From Mycolicibacterium brisbanense (lineage in GTDB: Bacteria > Actinomycetota > Actinomycetes > Mycobacteriales > Mycobacteriaceae), in assembly GCF_001570425.1 (NCBI RefSeq), contig NZ_BCSX01000041.1, forward strand, positions 1 to 64,000: DNA of 64,000 nt, read 5' to 3'. The translations under genes were made by a program, and so were the position numbers. How positions within the stretch are numbered: position 1 is the first letter of the stretch; every line of letters starts with the position of its first letter. Of the stretch, positions 43,120-50,985 are shown in pieces. The notes under the pieces are model-generated. The model made no database searches and was not told the origin of the DNA. It saw only the letters and a program-made list of their open reading frames with translations.

Positions 43120-43787
43120 GTATGCACGATCAACACCGCCTCGACGAAGCCACCAATTTTCTATATCCGTTCATCGACGGAAACGAGCACGACGCCGGTG
43201 CGCTCATAGCCGGTCTGACCGACTCCGCGCTCGCGAAAGCCGTTGAGAGCGCAGTGCTACGCCGAACAACGCTGGAGTCCTGTGCACCTCTCATCAGGGC
43301 GGCAGGCCGCGAACTCGCGCGCCGATTCACCGCAGGCGGTCGACTCTTCACTTTCGGGAACGGTGGAAGTTCCACCGATGCAGCCACTCTGGCAGCACTG
43401 TTCGCGAATCCACCGACAGCAGAGGCGTTACCGGCGTGGTCACTGACGGCCGATCAGGCGGTCCTGACGGCGTTGGGCAACGACGTCGGATTCGACCTAA
43501 TTTTCGCCAGGCAGCTCATTGCCCGGGCCCGCGCCGGTGATATCGCTGTCGCGATGTCCACCAGCGGCAACTCGACTGACCTGCTCATCGCTCTGCGGGA
43601 AGCACACGCTCACGGCGTGTACACGATCGGGTTTACGGGCTACGACGGAGGAGCGTTCGCTGGCAACCCGGATGTCGATGTATGTCTGGTCGTCCGGTCG
43701 CAAAGTGTGCACCGGATACAGGAATCCCAAGCTCTCTTGGGTTACGAGCTGTGGGCAGCGGTGCAAGCAGAGAAGGCAGCACAATGA
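43116..43787 (+). CDS. SIS-domain protein, phosphoheptose-isomerase-like
   Basis: 223 residues, GmhA/DiaA-type single SIS domain. Seen: FTFGNGGSSTDAATLAALF and AVAMSTSGNSTDLLIALREA, the two sugar-phosphate-binding motifs. In many actinobacterial hydrogenase clusters a gmhA-like gene lies beside hypE and hypD; its substrate there is unknown. Its place between a SIS-HypC fusion and hypE points to maturation rather than heptose synthesis. GTG 43116 overlaps upstream by 4 bases, the stop overlaps hypE by 4. Confidence 0.85.
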   Translation: MSMHDQHRLDEATNFLYPFIDGNEHDAGALIAGLTDSALAKAVESAVLRRTTLESCAPLIRAAGRELARRFTAGGRLFTFGNGGSSTDAATLAALFANPPTAEALPAWSLTADQAVLTALGNDVGFDLIFARQLIARARAGDIAVAMSTSGNSTDLLIALREAHAHGVYTIGFTGYDGGAFAGNPDVDVCLVVRSQSVHRIQESQALLGYELWAAVQAEKAAQ

Positions 43788-44896
43788 CAGACCACGTGAC
43801 CGAATATCTCGCCTCCGGACCATCGTTTCGCGAGGGTGAGGTCATCGAACGCATCGAATCGTTCCGCCAGCGCAGGCCACGGCTACGTGACACCGTCGTG
43901 ACGCTAGCCCACGGCGCAGGCGGCAAAGCGTCCGCGGCACTCGTCGACGCTGTCTTCATCAACGCGTTTCGCAACCCGCATCTTGATGCGCTTGGCGACG
44001 GTGCTGTCATCGCCTTGCCGGGTGGCCAGAAGATTGCCATGTCTACCGATTCGTTTGTCGTGCAGCCACTGCACTTCCCGGGTGGCTCGATCGGCCACCT
44101 CGCCGTCCATGGCACCTTGAACGACCTCGCAATGGCAGGTGCGGTGCCATCATGGCTCACTGCGGCTTTCGTGATCGAAGAGGGATTTCCGATTGAGCAG
44201 TTGCGCGCCATCGTCGCCGATATGGCCGCCGCCGCAGAGGATGCCGCCGTTCAGATCGTCACCGGGGACACAAAAGTCGTTCCCAAGGGCGCGGCCGACG
44301 GCATGTTCATCACTACCGCCGGCGCCGGACTGATACCGGCAGATCGAGTGCTGTCGCCGCAGAACGTAAGGCCCGGAGACAAAGTTCTGGTCTCCGGGAC
44401 GATCGGCGACCACGGTATGGCGGTGATGCTGGCCCGCGGCGACCTCGCCATCGAGGCTGATATCCGTTCTGACACCGCCGCAGTCACCGGATTGGTGGAG
44501 CGGCTGTTACAGGCTGCTCCCTCGACCAGGTGGCTGCGGGATCCCACCCGAGGCGGTGTGGGCACCGTATGCAACGAGCTTGCGCAGGCCTGCGGGCTCG
44601 CTGTAGTTCTGGAAGAGAGCCGTCTACCCGTCCGGCCCGACGTGGCGGGCGCATGCGAAATGCTGGGAATCGACCCGCTTTACGTCGCAAACGAGGGCAA
44701 ATTCATCGCCGTCGTCGATCCAGCGGAAACAGATGACGCACTCACCGCCCTTCGCTCGCATCCTGGCGGTAAGAACGCCGAGGACATCGGACACATCACC
44801 GAGGAGCCGGCTGCCACCGTCGTGGTGCGCACAGGGTTCGGCGGCACCCGCATCGTGGACATGCTCGTCGGCGACCCCCTCCCCCGTATCTGCTGA
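43784..44896 (+). CDS. hypE: hydrogenase expression/formation protein HypE
   Basis: HypE dehydrates the thiocarboxamide on its C-terminal cysteine to thiocyanate and passes CN to HypCD. 370 residues, PurM-like fold. Seen: LAHGAGGKASAALVD at the N-terminus, DSFVVQPLHFPGGSIGHLAVHGTLNDLAMAG in parts, GDTKVV, and the obligatory C-terminal PRIC. ATG 43784 overlaps the SIS gene (ATGA). The second hypC follows after 14 bases. Confidence 0.96.
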   Translation: MTDHVTEYLASGPSFREGEVIERIESFRQRRPRLRDTVVTLAHGAGGKASAALVDAVFINAFRNPHLDALGDGAVIALPGGQKIAMSTDSFVVQPLHFPGGSIGHLAVHGTLNDLAMAGAVPSWLTAAFVIEEGFPIEQLRAIVADMAAAAEDAAVQIVTGDTKVVPKGAADGMFITTAGAGLIPADRVLSPQNVRPGDKVLVSGTIGDHGMAVMLARGDLAIEADIRSDTAAVTGLVERLLQAAPSTRWLRDPTRGGVGTVCNELAQACGLAVVLEESRLPVRPDVAGACEMLGIDPLYVANEGKFIAVVDPAETDDALTALRSHPGGKNAEDIGHITEEPAATVVVRTGFGGTRIVDMLVGDPLPRIC

Positions 44897-44910
44897 AGAA
44901 GGACACCCGC

Positions 44911-45183
44911 ATGTGCCTCGGAATACCCGGCCGGATCATCGAGATCACCGACGCCGCCAACTGCCTTGCCAAGGTCGATGTCAGCGGCGTCCGCCGAATC
45001 ATCAGTGTCCGGCTCCTGCAGAAGGACATGCCTCAGCCCGATGATTGGGTTCTGGTGCACGTGGGCTTTGCCATGGCCAAGATTGACGAAACCGAAGCAC
45101 TTCTGACCCTGGCGGCAGTCAAGCGGCTGGGAGAAGCCTACTCCGACGAACTACAGGCGTTCGACAACTCGTCGATCGTCTGA
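44911..45183 (+). CDS. hypC: hydrogenase assembly chaperone HypC (second copy)
   Basis: 90 residues starting MCLGIPGRI, with Cys2 in place. IISVRLLQKDMPQPDDWVLVHVGFAMAKIDE is a typical HypC strand-helix pattern. It differs clearly from the first copy at 42155, and together with the HypC-like fusion at 42403 the operon encodes three such domains. AAGAAGGA precedes the ATG. hypD follows after 14 bases. Confidence 0.94.
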   Translation: MCLGIPGRIIEITDAANCLAKVDVSGVRRIISVRLLQKDMPQPDDWVLVHVGFAMAKIDETEALLTLAAVKRLGEAYSDELQAFDNSSIV

Positions 45184-45197
45184 AGGGAGAAGCAGCG

Positions 45198-46343
45198 ATG
45201 CGATTTGTGGATGAGTTCCGTGATCCTGCGGCGGCCCGAAAGTTGTTGTCTGCCATCACCGGTCTCGTGCAAGCGGGCACACCAGGCGAGCGGTTCAAAT
45301 TCATGGAGGTATGCGGCGGGCACACCCATACGATCTATCGACACGGAATCGAACATCTCCTACCCGAAAACGTCGAGCTCGTACATGGTCCTGGCTGTCC
45401 GGTCTGCGTGATCCCGATGGGCCGCGTCGACGACGCAATCTGGTTGGCCCGCCAGGACGGTGTCATCTTCACCTGCTTCGGTGACATGATGCGGGTACCG
45501 GGATCCGACGGCAGCCTGCTGGACGCAAAAGCCCATGGTGCCGACGTCCGATTCGTCTACTCTCCACTGGACGCACTTAAGATCGCGGTCGACAATCCGG
45601 ACAAGCAGATCGTGTTCTTTGCCATCGGTTTCGAGACCACCGCGCCCTCGACAGCTGTCACACTCGTGCGCGCCCGTGAGCTCGGCGTCAAGAACTTCAC
45701 CGTCTTCTGCAACCACGTCACGATCGTGCCGCCGATCAAGGCGATTCTGGAGTCGCCCGATCTTCGGTTGTCCGGGTTCCTCGGACCCGGTCATGTCTCC
45801 ACGGTCGTCGGCAACCGTCCTTATCGGTTCGTACCCGCTACTTATGGAAAGCCCTTGGTCGTAGCCGGCTTTGAGCCATTGGACATCCTCGCCTCGATCG
45901 CCATGCTGCTCCGGCAGATTCGCGAAGGCCGATGCGAGGTGGAGAACCAGTATTCGCGGGTCGTTCATGAAGAAGGCAACCCGGCGGCCCTGGCGCTGAT
46001 GGCCGAGGTGTTCGCACTGCGCCCACACTTTGAGTGGCGGGGCCTGGGGTTCATCTCGCAGAGCGCGTTGCGGCTTCGCGACGAGTTTGCCGACTATGAC
46101 GCCGAGCAGCGTTTCGCGATGCCGGGTATCCGGGTGGCCGATCCGAAGGCATGTCAGTGCGGCGAGGTTCTCAAGGGTGTGCTCAAGCCGTGGGAATGCA
46201 AGGTTTTCGGCACTGCTTGCACCCCGGAGACACCGATCGGCACGTGCATGGTCTCGCCGGAGGGTGCTTGTGCGGCGTACTACAACTTTGGCCGGTTACA
46301 CCGCGATGCGGCGACGATGATCGGGCAGGGCGCACCGGCATGA
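45198..46343 (+). CDS. hypD: hydrogenase formation protein HypD
   Basis: HypD is the [4Fe-4S] redox scaffold on which the Fe(CN)2CO unit is built with HypC. 381 residues. Seen: MEVCGGHTHTIYRHGI (C39, H42), GPGCPVCV (C67, C70), GFETTAPSTAV and a C-terminal cysteine set (CQCGEVLKGV, FGTACTPETPIGTCMVSPEGACAAY) for the cluster. ATG 45198 has GAAGGGAG upstream. The stop overlaps the next gene by 4 bases (ATGA). Confidence 0.96.
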   Translation: MRFVDEFRDPAAARKLLSAITGLVQAGTPGERFKFMEVCGGHTHTIYRHGIEHLLPENVELVHGPGCPVCVIPMGRVDDAIWLARQDGVIFTCFGDMMRVPGSDGSLLDAKAHGADVRFVYSPLDALKIAVDNPDKQIVFFAIGFETTAPSTAVTLVRARELGVKNFTVFCNHVTIVPPIKAILESPDLRLSGFLGPGHVSTVVGNRPYRFVPATYGKPLVVAGFEPLDILASIAMLLRQIREGRCEVENQYSRVVHEEGNPAALALMAEVFALRPHFEWRGLGFISQSALRLRDEFADYDAEQRFAMPGIRVADPKACQCGEVLKGVLKPWECKVFGTACTPETPIGTCMVSPEGACAAYYNFGRLHRDAATMIGQGAPA

Positions 46344-47089
46344 CAGCGGCCGACGTCACCGGCACCTGCGGAGCCCAGATGTTCGCGCGGTACGCTCACG
46401 CACCCAACCAGCTCGGATACTGTGGGCCTCCAACATTCGACCTCGCAGGAGCATGCCGCGGCCAGATCGAGAAGGCTGCCAAGCAGTTCACCGGCGCCTG
46501 GCCGTATCTGGAGGTGATGTCGAGGATGACTGCAACTCCAGATCCACTCGACCTTCGTCTCGTCGAATCCTATTGGCTCGGCGGAGGGCTCGGCGCTGAG
46601 TTGGACCCACGCGCATTCACCTCCCAACTCCTCGATACCATCTCGCCTCAGGCCGGCCACTATTGGGCGCATCTCGATGCTGAATTGGCTGCCGAGGCCG
46701 CACCGAATCACTGCTTCCACGTCTTCGGCGTGTACCCGTGGTCGCGGCTCCTCGGCAGAGGCGCCGACGAATACCCCCTTGCTGTTCTCGACAATTGCCG
46801 GATCTCGTGGGGAACGGTGCTCTCTACCGACAGGGTGACCGCGGCCGTCTCTATGCAATCGTTGTCGTGGCACGGCTCGACCCTGTCACTGTGTCCCCCG
46901 GTGACGCGACGAGTCGACACGAGCACCGACGCAACCCGGGACCTCACCGTTGCCGCCGGTGATCTGGTCGCGGTGCACTGGGGCCGGGTGTGCGATCGCC
47001 TTACCCCCAGGCAGGTCGCCAGGCTGAAAGACAGCACGGATCAACAGTTGCGGGCCACCAATCGCCGACTTCGTGCGCAGACGCCATGA
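46340..47089 (+). CDS. protein of unknown function behind hypD (DUF6390-like)
   Basis: 249 residues. N-terminal FARYAHAPNQLGYCGPP and later HCFHVFGVYPWSRLLGRG are motifs I associate, from memory and with modest certainty, with the DUF6390 family found in actinobacterial hydrogenase clusters. C-terminal part holds VAVHWGRVCDRLTPRQVARL. It has several Cys/His residues but no clear metal motif. ATG 46340 overlaps hypD and the stop overlaps the next ATG, so it belongs to the huc/hyp operon and probably serves maturation. Confidence 0.8.
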   Translation: MTAADVTGTCGAQMFARYAHAPNQLGYCGPPTFDLAGACRGQIEKAAKQFTGAWPYLEVMSRMTATPDPLDLRLVESYWLGGGLGAELDPRAFTSQLLDTISPQAGHYWAHLDAELAAEAAPNHCFHVFGVYPWSRLLGRGADEYPLAVLDNCRISWGTVLSTDRVTAAVSMQSLSWHGSTLSLCPPVTRRVDTSTDATRDLTVAAGDLVAVHWGRVCDRLTPRQVARLKDSTDQQLRATNRRLRAQTP

Positions 47090-47955
47090 GACCTCGAATC
47101 ATCCAGGCCGAAGGTCAAATCGGCTTCTACTGGACCACCCCGGAAGGAGTCGCCACGACCCTGCCCGACCTGGTGAGCGGCGATGATGAACCTGACCGGC
47201 TGGTGCGAACGCATTTGGAGGCATTAGATGATGCGTTGGTCATCGCCGGCGCGCAATTCGGCGATCTCCTCGGCGGCGGCACCCGCCCTAACTCCGCCGA
47301 ACGTGACGACTTGATTGTTCTACATCGCTGTCTCGATATGTTGGTGCGGGACTACGCTCTTGCCGCCCAGACAATCGGAATGGTGTCCGACGTGCGCGCA
47401 GGCCAGATCATCGGCACTGCAGCACTGTTCGCGATCCGGGCGCGATTTGCTGTCGACCTCCTCGGCCCTGCGCCACTCGACGGCGAACTCGACGAACCTC
47501 CCGTCGGCGTCCTGAGCGGATACGGGCAGATGGTTCTGGTCGATCCTGATAAACCATGGAAGGGCGGCCGGTGGATACTCAAAGCTGAATCTGGACGAAA
47601 GTACCCGCTGACGTTGTCGACCATGTTGTTCGACAGTTCGGGGGTAAACAAGGACGCTGCCCGGCGCGAACACCGCGAAGCGCTCCAAGCCTGTGTCGAT
47701 GCGGAGTACAGCGAGGACACCGACGCTTTCACGCTCGCCTGTGCCCTGGACTGGCTGCTCTACGACTGGTTGATGGCCCACCGCGACGCCCCTGACAGCG
47801 CCGCGATTCAAATTCCCAAAGGGCACGACTCCGACGCTGAGATGATCGTGCGCGCCGCCCACGCATCAGTGCGTGCCCGCGCGAAGTTCGATCCGCACCT
47901 GAATGGCCCGGCAACCACACCACAGGACCGACTATCCGAGCACCAATCGTCGTGA
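47086..47955 (+). CDS. protein of unknown function, last gene of the huc operon
   Basis: 289 residues, largely helical and acidic. Not recognised. Features: an N-terminal IQAEGQIGFYWTTPEG, a helical middle with VRDYALAAQTIGMV, and a C-terminal half with ALDWLLYDWLMAHRD. No membrane helix, signal or catalytic motif is evident. ATG 47086 overlaps the previous stop (ATGA), and the gene ends 15 bases before a remnant gene on the other strand. Its role in hydrogenase function is inferred only from the operon. Confidence 0.8.
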   Translation: MRPRIIQAEGQIGFYWTTPEGVATTLPDLVSGDDEPDRLVRTHLEALDDALVIAGAQFGDLLGGGTRPNSAERDDLIVLHRCLDMLVRDYALAAQTIGMVSDVRAGQIIGTAALFAIRARFAVDLLGPAPLDGELDEPPVGVLSGYGQMVLVDPDKPWKGGRWILKAESGRKYPLTLSTMLFDSSGVNKDAARREHREALQACVDAEYSEDTDAFTLACALDWLLYDWLMAHRDAPDSAAIQIPKGHDSDAEMIVRAAHASVRARAKFDPHLNGPATTPQDRLSEHQSS

Positions 47956-47970
47956 AAACCCTGGAGAACT

Positions 47971-48600
47971 TTACGCCCTAATCTGTTCGATGACCGACTT
48001 GGTCAGTTCGGCGGTCGAAGCGGTACCGCCGAGATCGCGGGTCAGGGTCTGCTTGCTCTTCAGGCATTGCCGGATTGCGGTGAGTACTTCGGCAGTGGCT
48101 TCTGGGTGGCCGCCGAGGTGTTCCAGCATCATCGCCGCCGACCAGATCGCGCCGATCGGATTCGCGATCCCATCGCAGGCGATGTCGGGCGCCGATCCAT
48201 GGACCGGTTCGAACATGGACGGCAACTCACCGGTGGGGTTGAGGTTCGCCGAAGGAGCCATGCCGATCGACCCAGCGACGGCGGCTGCCAGGTCGGAAAG
48301 GATGTCACCGAACAGATTCGAAGCAACGATCACGTCGAACGACGCGGGGTCGAGTACGACCTTCGCGGCTAACGCATCGATGTGCTCAGCGCGCCACTGT
48401 ACCGACGGGTATCCGCGGGCGCGCTCCGCCACGATCTCATCCCAGAACGGCATCGTGTGGACCGAAGAGCCCTCTAACGACAACAGCTGCCGGGAGTCCT
48501 CACTCGCCGGTGACGCAGCAATGAGCAGCCTCGCTAGACGAGAACTTCCGGCGTTTTCCGCAAGTCCAACATTGGATCCTGAAAGCGTCTGGGGCACCAC
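47971..48600 (-). pseudogene. truncated isopropylmalate/tartrate dehydrogenase-like gene
   Basis: An open frame of 209 residues whose last about 160 match the C-terminal half of LeuB/TtuC-type dehydrogenases: MPFWDEIVAERA, VVLDPASFDVIVASNLFGDILSDLAAAVAGS in parts, PSMFEPVHGSAPDIA and IWSAAMMLEHLG. The N-terminal half, with the nucleotide-binding start and catalytic residues before this point, is missing, and upstream bases show no continuation. A family member needs about 350 residues, so this is a relic even though its frame is intact. Convergent with the huc operon. Confidence 0.75.
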
Positions 48601-48645
48601 GTCACTACACTGAGGATGCGTCGACGCTTAGGCGGCGTAGACGCG

Positions 48646-48686
48646 CATCCGGTTGTCCCCAAACATATTTCGGGGGCAACCGGATG
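48646..48686. repeat. 15-bp inverted repeat (stable hairpin) in the scar region
   Basis: CATCCGGTTGTCCCC at 48646-48660 and GGGGGCAACCGGATG at 48672-48686 pair with one non-canonical position and an 11-base A/T-rich loop. It lies just beyond the broken end of the dehydrogenase relic. It could be a stranded terminator or a rearrangement end; no transposase gene accompanies it. Confidence 0.5.
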
Positions 48687-48761
48687 TCTCGTTATGAGGA
48701 GTCTCTCCAAGAACCCGAAGAGTGCGCGCCTCCGATTCGATTCGACAAGCAGTCGAGCGTT

Positions 48762-48880
48762 CTACCAGTCGACGGCGACGTACTTGGCTCATGTGAACTC
48801 CAACACGCCGTGGTGCCTGCCTTCACGACCCAAACCGGATTGATTGACACCACCGAACGGCGCCGCGGGATCTGACACCA
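48762..48880 (-). pseudogene. C-terminal remnant of an aldehyde dehydrogenase
   Basis: On the minus strand the bases read VSDPAAPFGGVNQSGLGREG, then RHHGVLEFT, a stop (TGA), then AKYVAVDW and TAG. P-FGG-K-SG-GRE-G followed by L-x-EF/Y and K-Y-V is the end of NAD(P) aldehyde dehydrogenases. The catalytic part is absent and a stop interrupts the tail, so it is a relic of about 40 codons. Confidence 0.6.
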
Positions 48881-48993
48881 GACCCCGGATGGCGCAACCA
48901 CCGCTCTCAAGATTCTCGGCCACGCGTGGTCCGGCACCTCGGCCGCCGGTGTACGCATAGCCGCTCAAGTACCGACAGTATTCGCAGACGCGG

Positions 48994-49245
48994 CGAAACA
49001 TCAGCGCGCTCGAGGTCGAAGAAGGACTTGAGCGGCACCCGGACATCGTGGAATGCGCGGTCGTCGGCGTGCCGAGCGAACTCACCGAAGGCGTATGGAT
49101 ACATGCAGGGGCGGCACCAAGTCCCCGATACATCTGCTTCGTCGACGATCTTCCCAAGACACCGACGGGCAAAGTCGACAAGCCCCACCTACGGGCCAAT
49201 CCACCTGCCGCGACCACTTGGGACCAAACACGAGTCACAAGATGA
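48994..49245 (+). pseudogene. C-terminal remnant of an AMP-binding acyl-CoA synthetase
   Basis: The frame reads RNISALEVEEGLERHPDIVE, then CAVVGVPSELTEG, a jump, and PRYICFVDDLPKTPTGKVDK followed by PHLR. These are the C-terminal domain motifs of FadD/CaiC-type ligases, including the PTGK catalytic lysine. The stretch between SELTEG and PRY is much shorter than in the family, and everything before NIS is missing, so it is a deleted relic. Confidence 0.7.
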
Positions 49246-49313
49246 TCGCTCACCGGCCCACATGGACCGACCCACCCTGACACCCGCAGACGGCAACCCG
49301 CTTTAATGACCCA

Positions 49314-50186
49314 ATGGCCACCTCGCGTGTCCGGGACACCGCACTGGGCTACGCACTCGTCGCGCCCAGCCTCTTCGGCGTCGTCACCTTCCTCCTGTTA
49401 CCCATGCTGGTGGTGGCGTGGCTGAGCCTGCACCGGTGGGATCTGCTGGGGCCGATTACGTACGTCGGGTTCGACAATTGGACTGCGGTACTCACCGATT
49501 CGTCGTTCGCCACTTCATTGCTGGTCACCCTGTTGTTCGTGCTGTTGGTGGTGCCGGCCCAAACCGCGCTGGGTCTGTTCGCGGCGACACTGCTGGCCCG
49601 CGGCCTGCCCGGCAGTGGCTTCTTCCGCACCGTGTATGTGCTGCCGTGGATCTGCGCGCCGCTGGCCATCGCGGTGTTGTGGCGCTGGATCCTGGCTCCG
49701 ACCGACGGGGCCGTGAGCACCGTGCTCGGCCACCAGATCGACTGGCTCACCGATCCCGGCCTGGCGCTGCCGCTGGTGTCGGCGGTGGTGATCTGGACCA
49801 ACGTCGGCTACGTCACGCTGTTCTTCCTCGCCGGGATCCTCAACATTCCCGAGGACGTGCACAACGCCGCCCGCACCGACGGCGCGAACGCCTGGCAACG
49901 GTTCCGCCACATCACGCTGCCGATGCTGCGGCCCACCATGTTCTTCGTCCTCGTCACCGGAATCGTCAGCGCCGCCCAGGTATTCGACACCGTCTATGCG
50001 CTGACCGCAGGCGGACCACAGGGACGCACCGACCTGGTCGCGCACCGCATCTACGCCGAGGCTTTCGGCGCGGCCGCCGTGGGCCGCGCGTCGGTGATGG
50101 CGCTCGTCTTGTTCATCCTGCTGGTCGGCATCACGGTCGTTCAGCATCTCTACTTCCGTCGCCGGATCAGCTATGACCTCACGTAA
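49314..50186 (+). CDS. uspA: sugar ABC transporter permease (UspA-like)
   Basis: One of the two membrane subunits of a carbohydrate importer. 290 residues, about six membrane helices. The EAA loop, which contacts the ATPase, is EDVHNAARTDGANAWQRF followed by HITLPMLRP. Gene order permease-permease-binding protein with no ATPase gene matches mycobacterial uspABC (Rv2316-Rv2318 in M. tuberculosis, from memory), which is thought to import amino sugars and to share an ATPase encoded elsewhere. ATG 49314. The next permease overlaps by 14 bases. GC content rises here compared with the huc region. Confidence 0.88.
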   Translation: MATSRVRDTALGYALVAPSLFGVVTFLLLPMLVVAWLSLHRWDLLGPITYVGFDNWTAVLTDSSFATSLLVTLLFVLLVVPAQTALGLFAATLLARGLPGSGFFRTVYVLPWICAPLAIAVLWRWILAPTDGAVSTVLGHQIDWLTDPGLALPLVSAVVIWTNVGYVTLFFLAGILNIPEDVHNAARTDGANAWQRFRHITLPMLRPTMFFVLVTGIVSAAQVFDTVYALTAGGPQGRTDLVAHRIYAEAFGAAAVGRASVMALVLFILLVGITVVQHLYFRRRISYDLT

Positions 50187-50985
50187 CGTCGCGATCTACG
50201 CCGGCCTCGTGCTCGGTGCGGTCATCACGCTGCTGCCGTTCAGTTTGGGGCTGCTGACGTCGTTCACCTCAGCACAGCAGTTCAACACCGATTCGCCGTT
50301 GTCACTGCCGAACCCGCCGACATGGGAGAACTACCTCGGGCTCGCCGACGCGGGCTTCGGCCGGGCCGTCGTGGTGACCGCGCTGATGACCGCCGTGATC
50401 CTGATCGGGCAGCTGGTGTTCTCCGTGCTGGCCGCGTACGCCTTTGCGCGGCTGGAGTTTCCGGGCCGCGACGCGCTGTTCTGGGTGTACATCGCCACGC
50501 TGATGGTGCCGGCGACGGTGACGGTGGTGCCGCTGTATCTGATGATGGCCGAAGCCGGGCTGCGCAACACGTTCTGGGCCTTGGTGCTGCCCTTCATGTT
50601 CGGCTCTCCGTACGCAATCTTCCTGCTGCGGGAGTACTTTCGCTCGATCCCGGGTGACTTGATCAGCGCGGCGCGCATCGACGGAGCCAACACGCTGGAC
50701 GTGATCACCCATGTGGTGGTGCCGGCCAGCCGACCGATTCTGGTGACGCTCGGGCTGATCACCGTGGTGACCCAGTGGAACAACTTCCTATGGCCGTTGG
50801 TGATCACCAGCGGCCACAAATGGCAGGTGCTGACGGTGGCGACCGCGGGCCTGCAGACGCAGTACAACGCGCAGTGGACGCTGGTGATGGCGGCGACGAC
50901 GGTCGCGATCGTGCCACTGCTGGTGCTGTTCGTCGCGCTGTCGCGCAACATCGTCCGCTCGATCGTGGTCACGGGTATCAAATGA
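50173..50985 (+). CDS. uspB: sugar ABC transporter permease (UspB-like)
   Basis: Second membrane subunit, 270 residues, about six helices. EAA loop GDLISAARIDGANTLDVI followed by VVVPASRP. Helix FWVYIATLMVPATVTVVPLYL is typical of MalG-type permeases. ATG 50173 lies inside the end of uspA (14-base overlap) and the stop overlaps uspC by 4 bases, so the three are translationally coupled. Confidence 0.88.
   Translation: MTSRNVAIYAGLVLGAVITLLPFSLGLLTSFTSAQQFNTDSPLSLPNPPTWENYLGLADAGFGRAVVVTALMTAVILIGQLVFSVLAAYAFARLEFPGRDALFWVYIATLMVPATVTVVPLYLMMAEAGLRNTFWALVLPFMFGSPYAIFLLREYFRSIPGDLISAARIDGANTLDVITHVVVPASRPILVTLGLITVVTQWNNFLWPLVITSGHKWQVLTVATAGLQTQYNAQWTLVMAATTVAIVPLLVLFVALSRNIVRSIVVTGIK

Larger units (their letters stand above)
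48601..49313. other. 713-bp scar without intact genes, island/core junction
   Basis: The stretch holds the hairpin at 48646-48686 and the two gene relics at 48762-48880 (minus) and 48994-49245 (plus). Between them I see no coding pattern, transposase, integrase or tRNA. The last 68 bases before uspA probably contain its promoter. The density of relics marks repeated deletion or insertion at this place. Confidence 0.6.

Noticed and set aside
48646..48686. Inverted repeat considered as an insertion-sequence end or CRISPR unit
   Set aside because: No transposase, no target duplication and no further copies in the window; a hairpin is the simplest description.
48616..48843. Short plus-strand frames in the scar region
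   Set aside because: They read across the inverted repeat and the minus-strand aldehyde dehydrogenase relic, with no coding pattern of their own.
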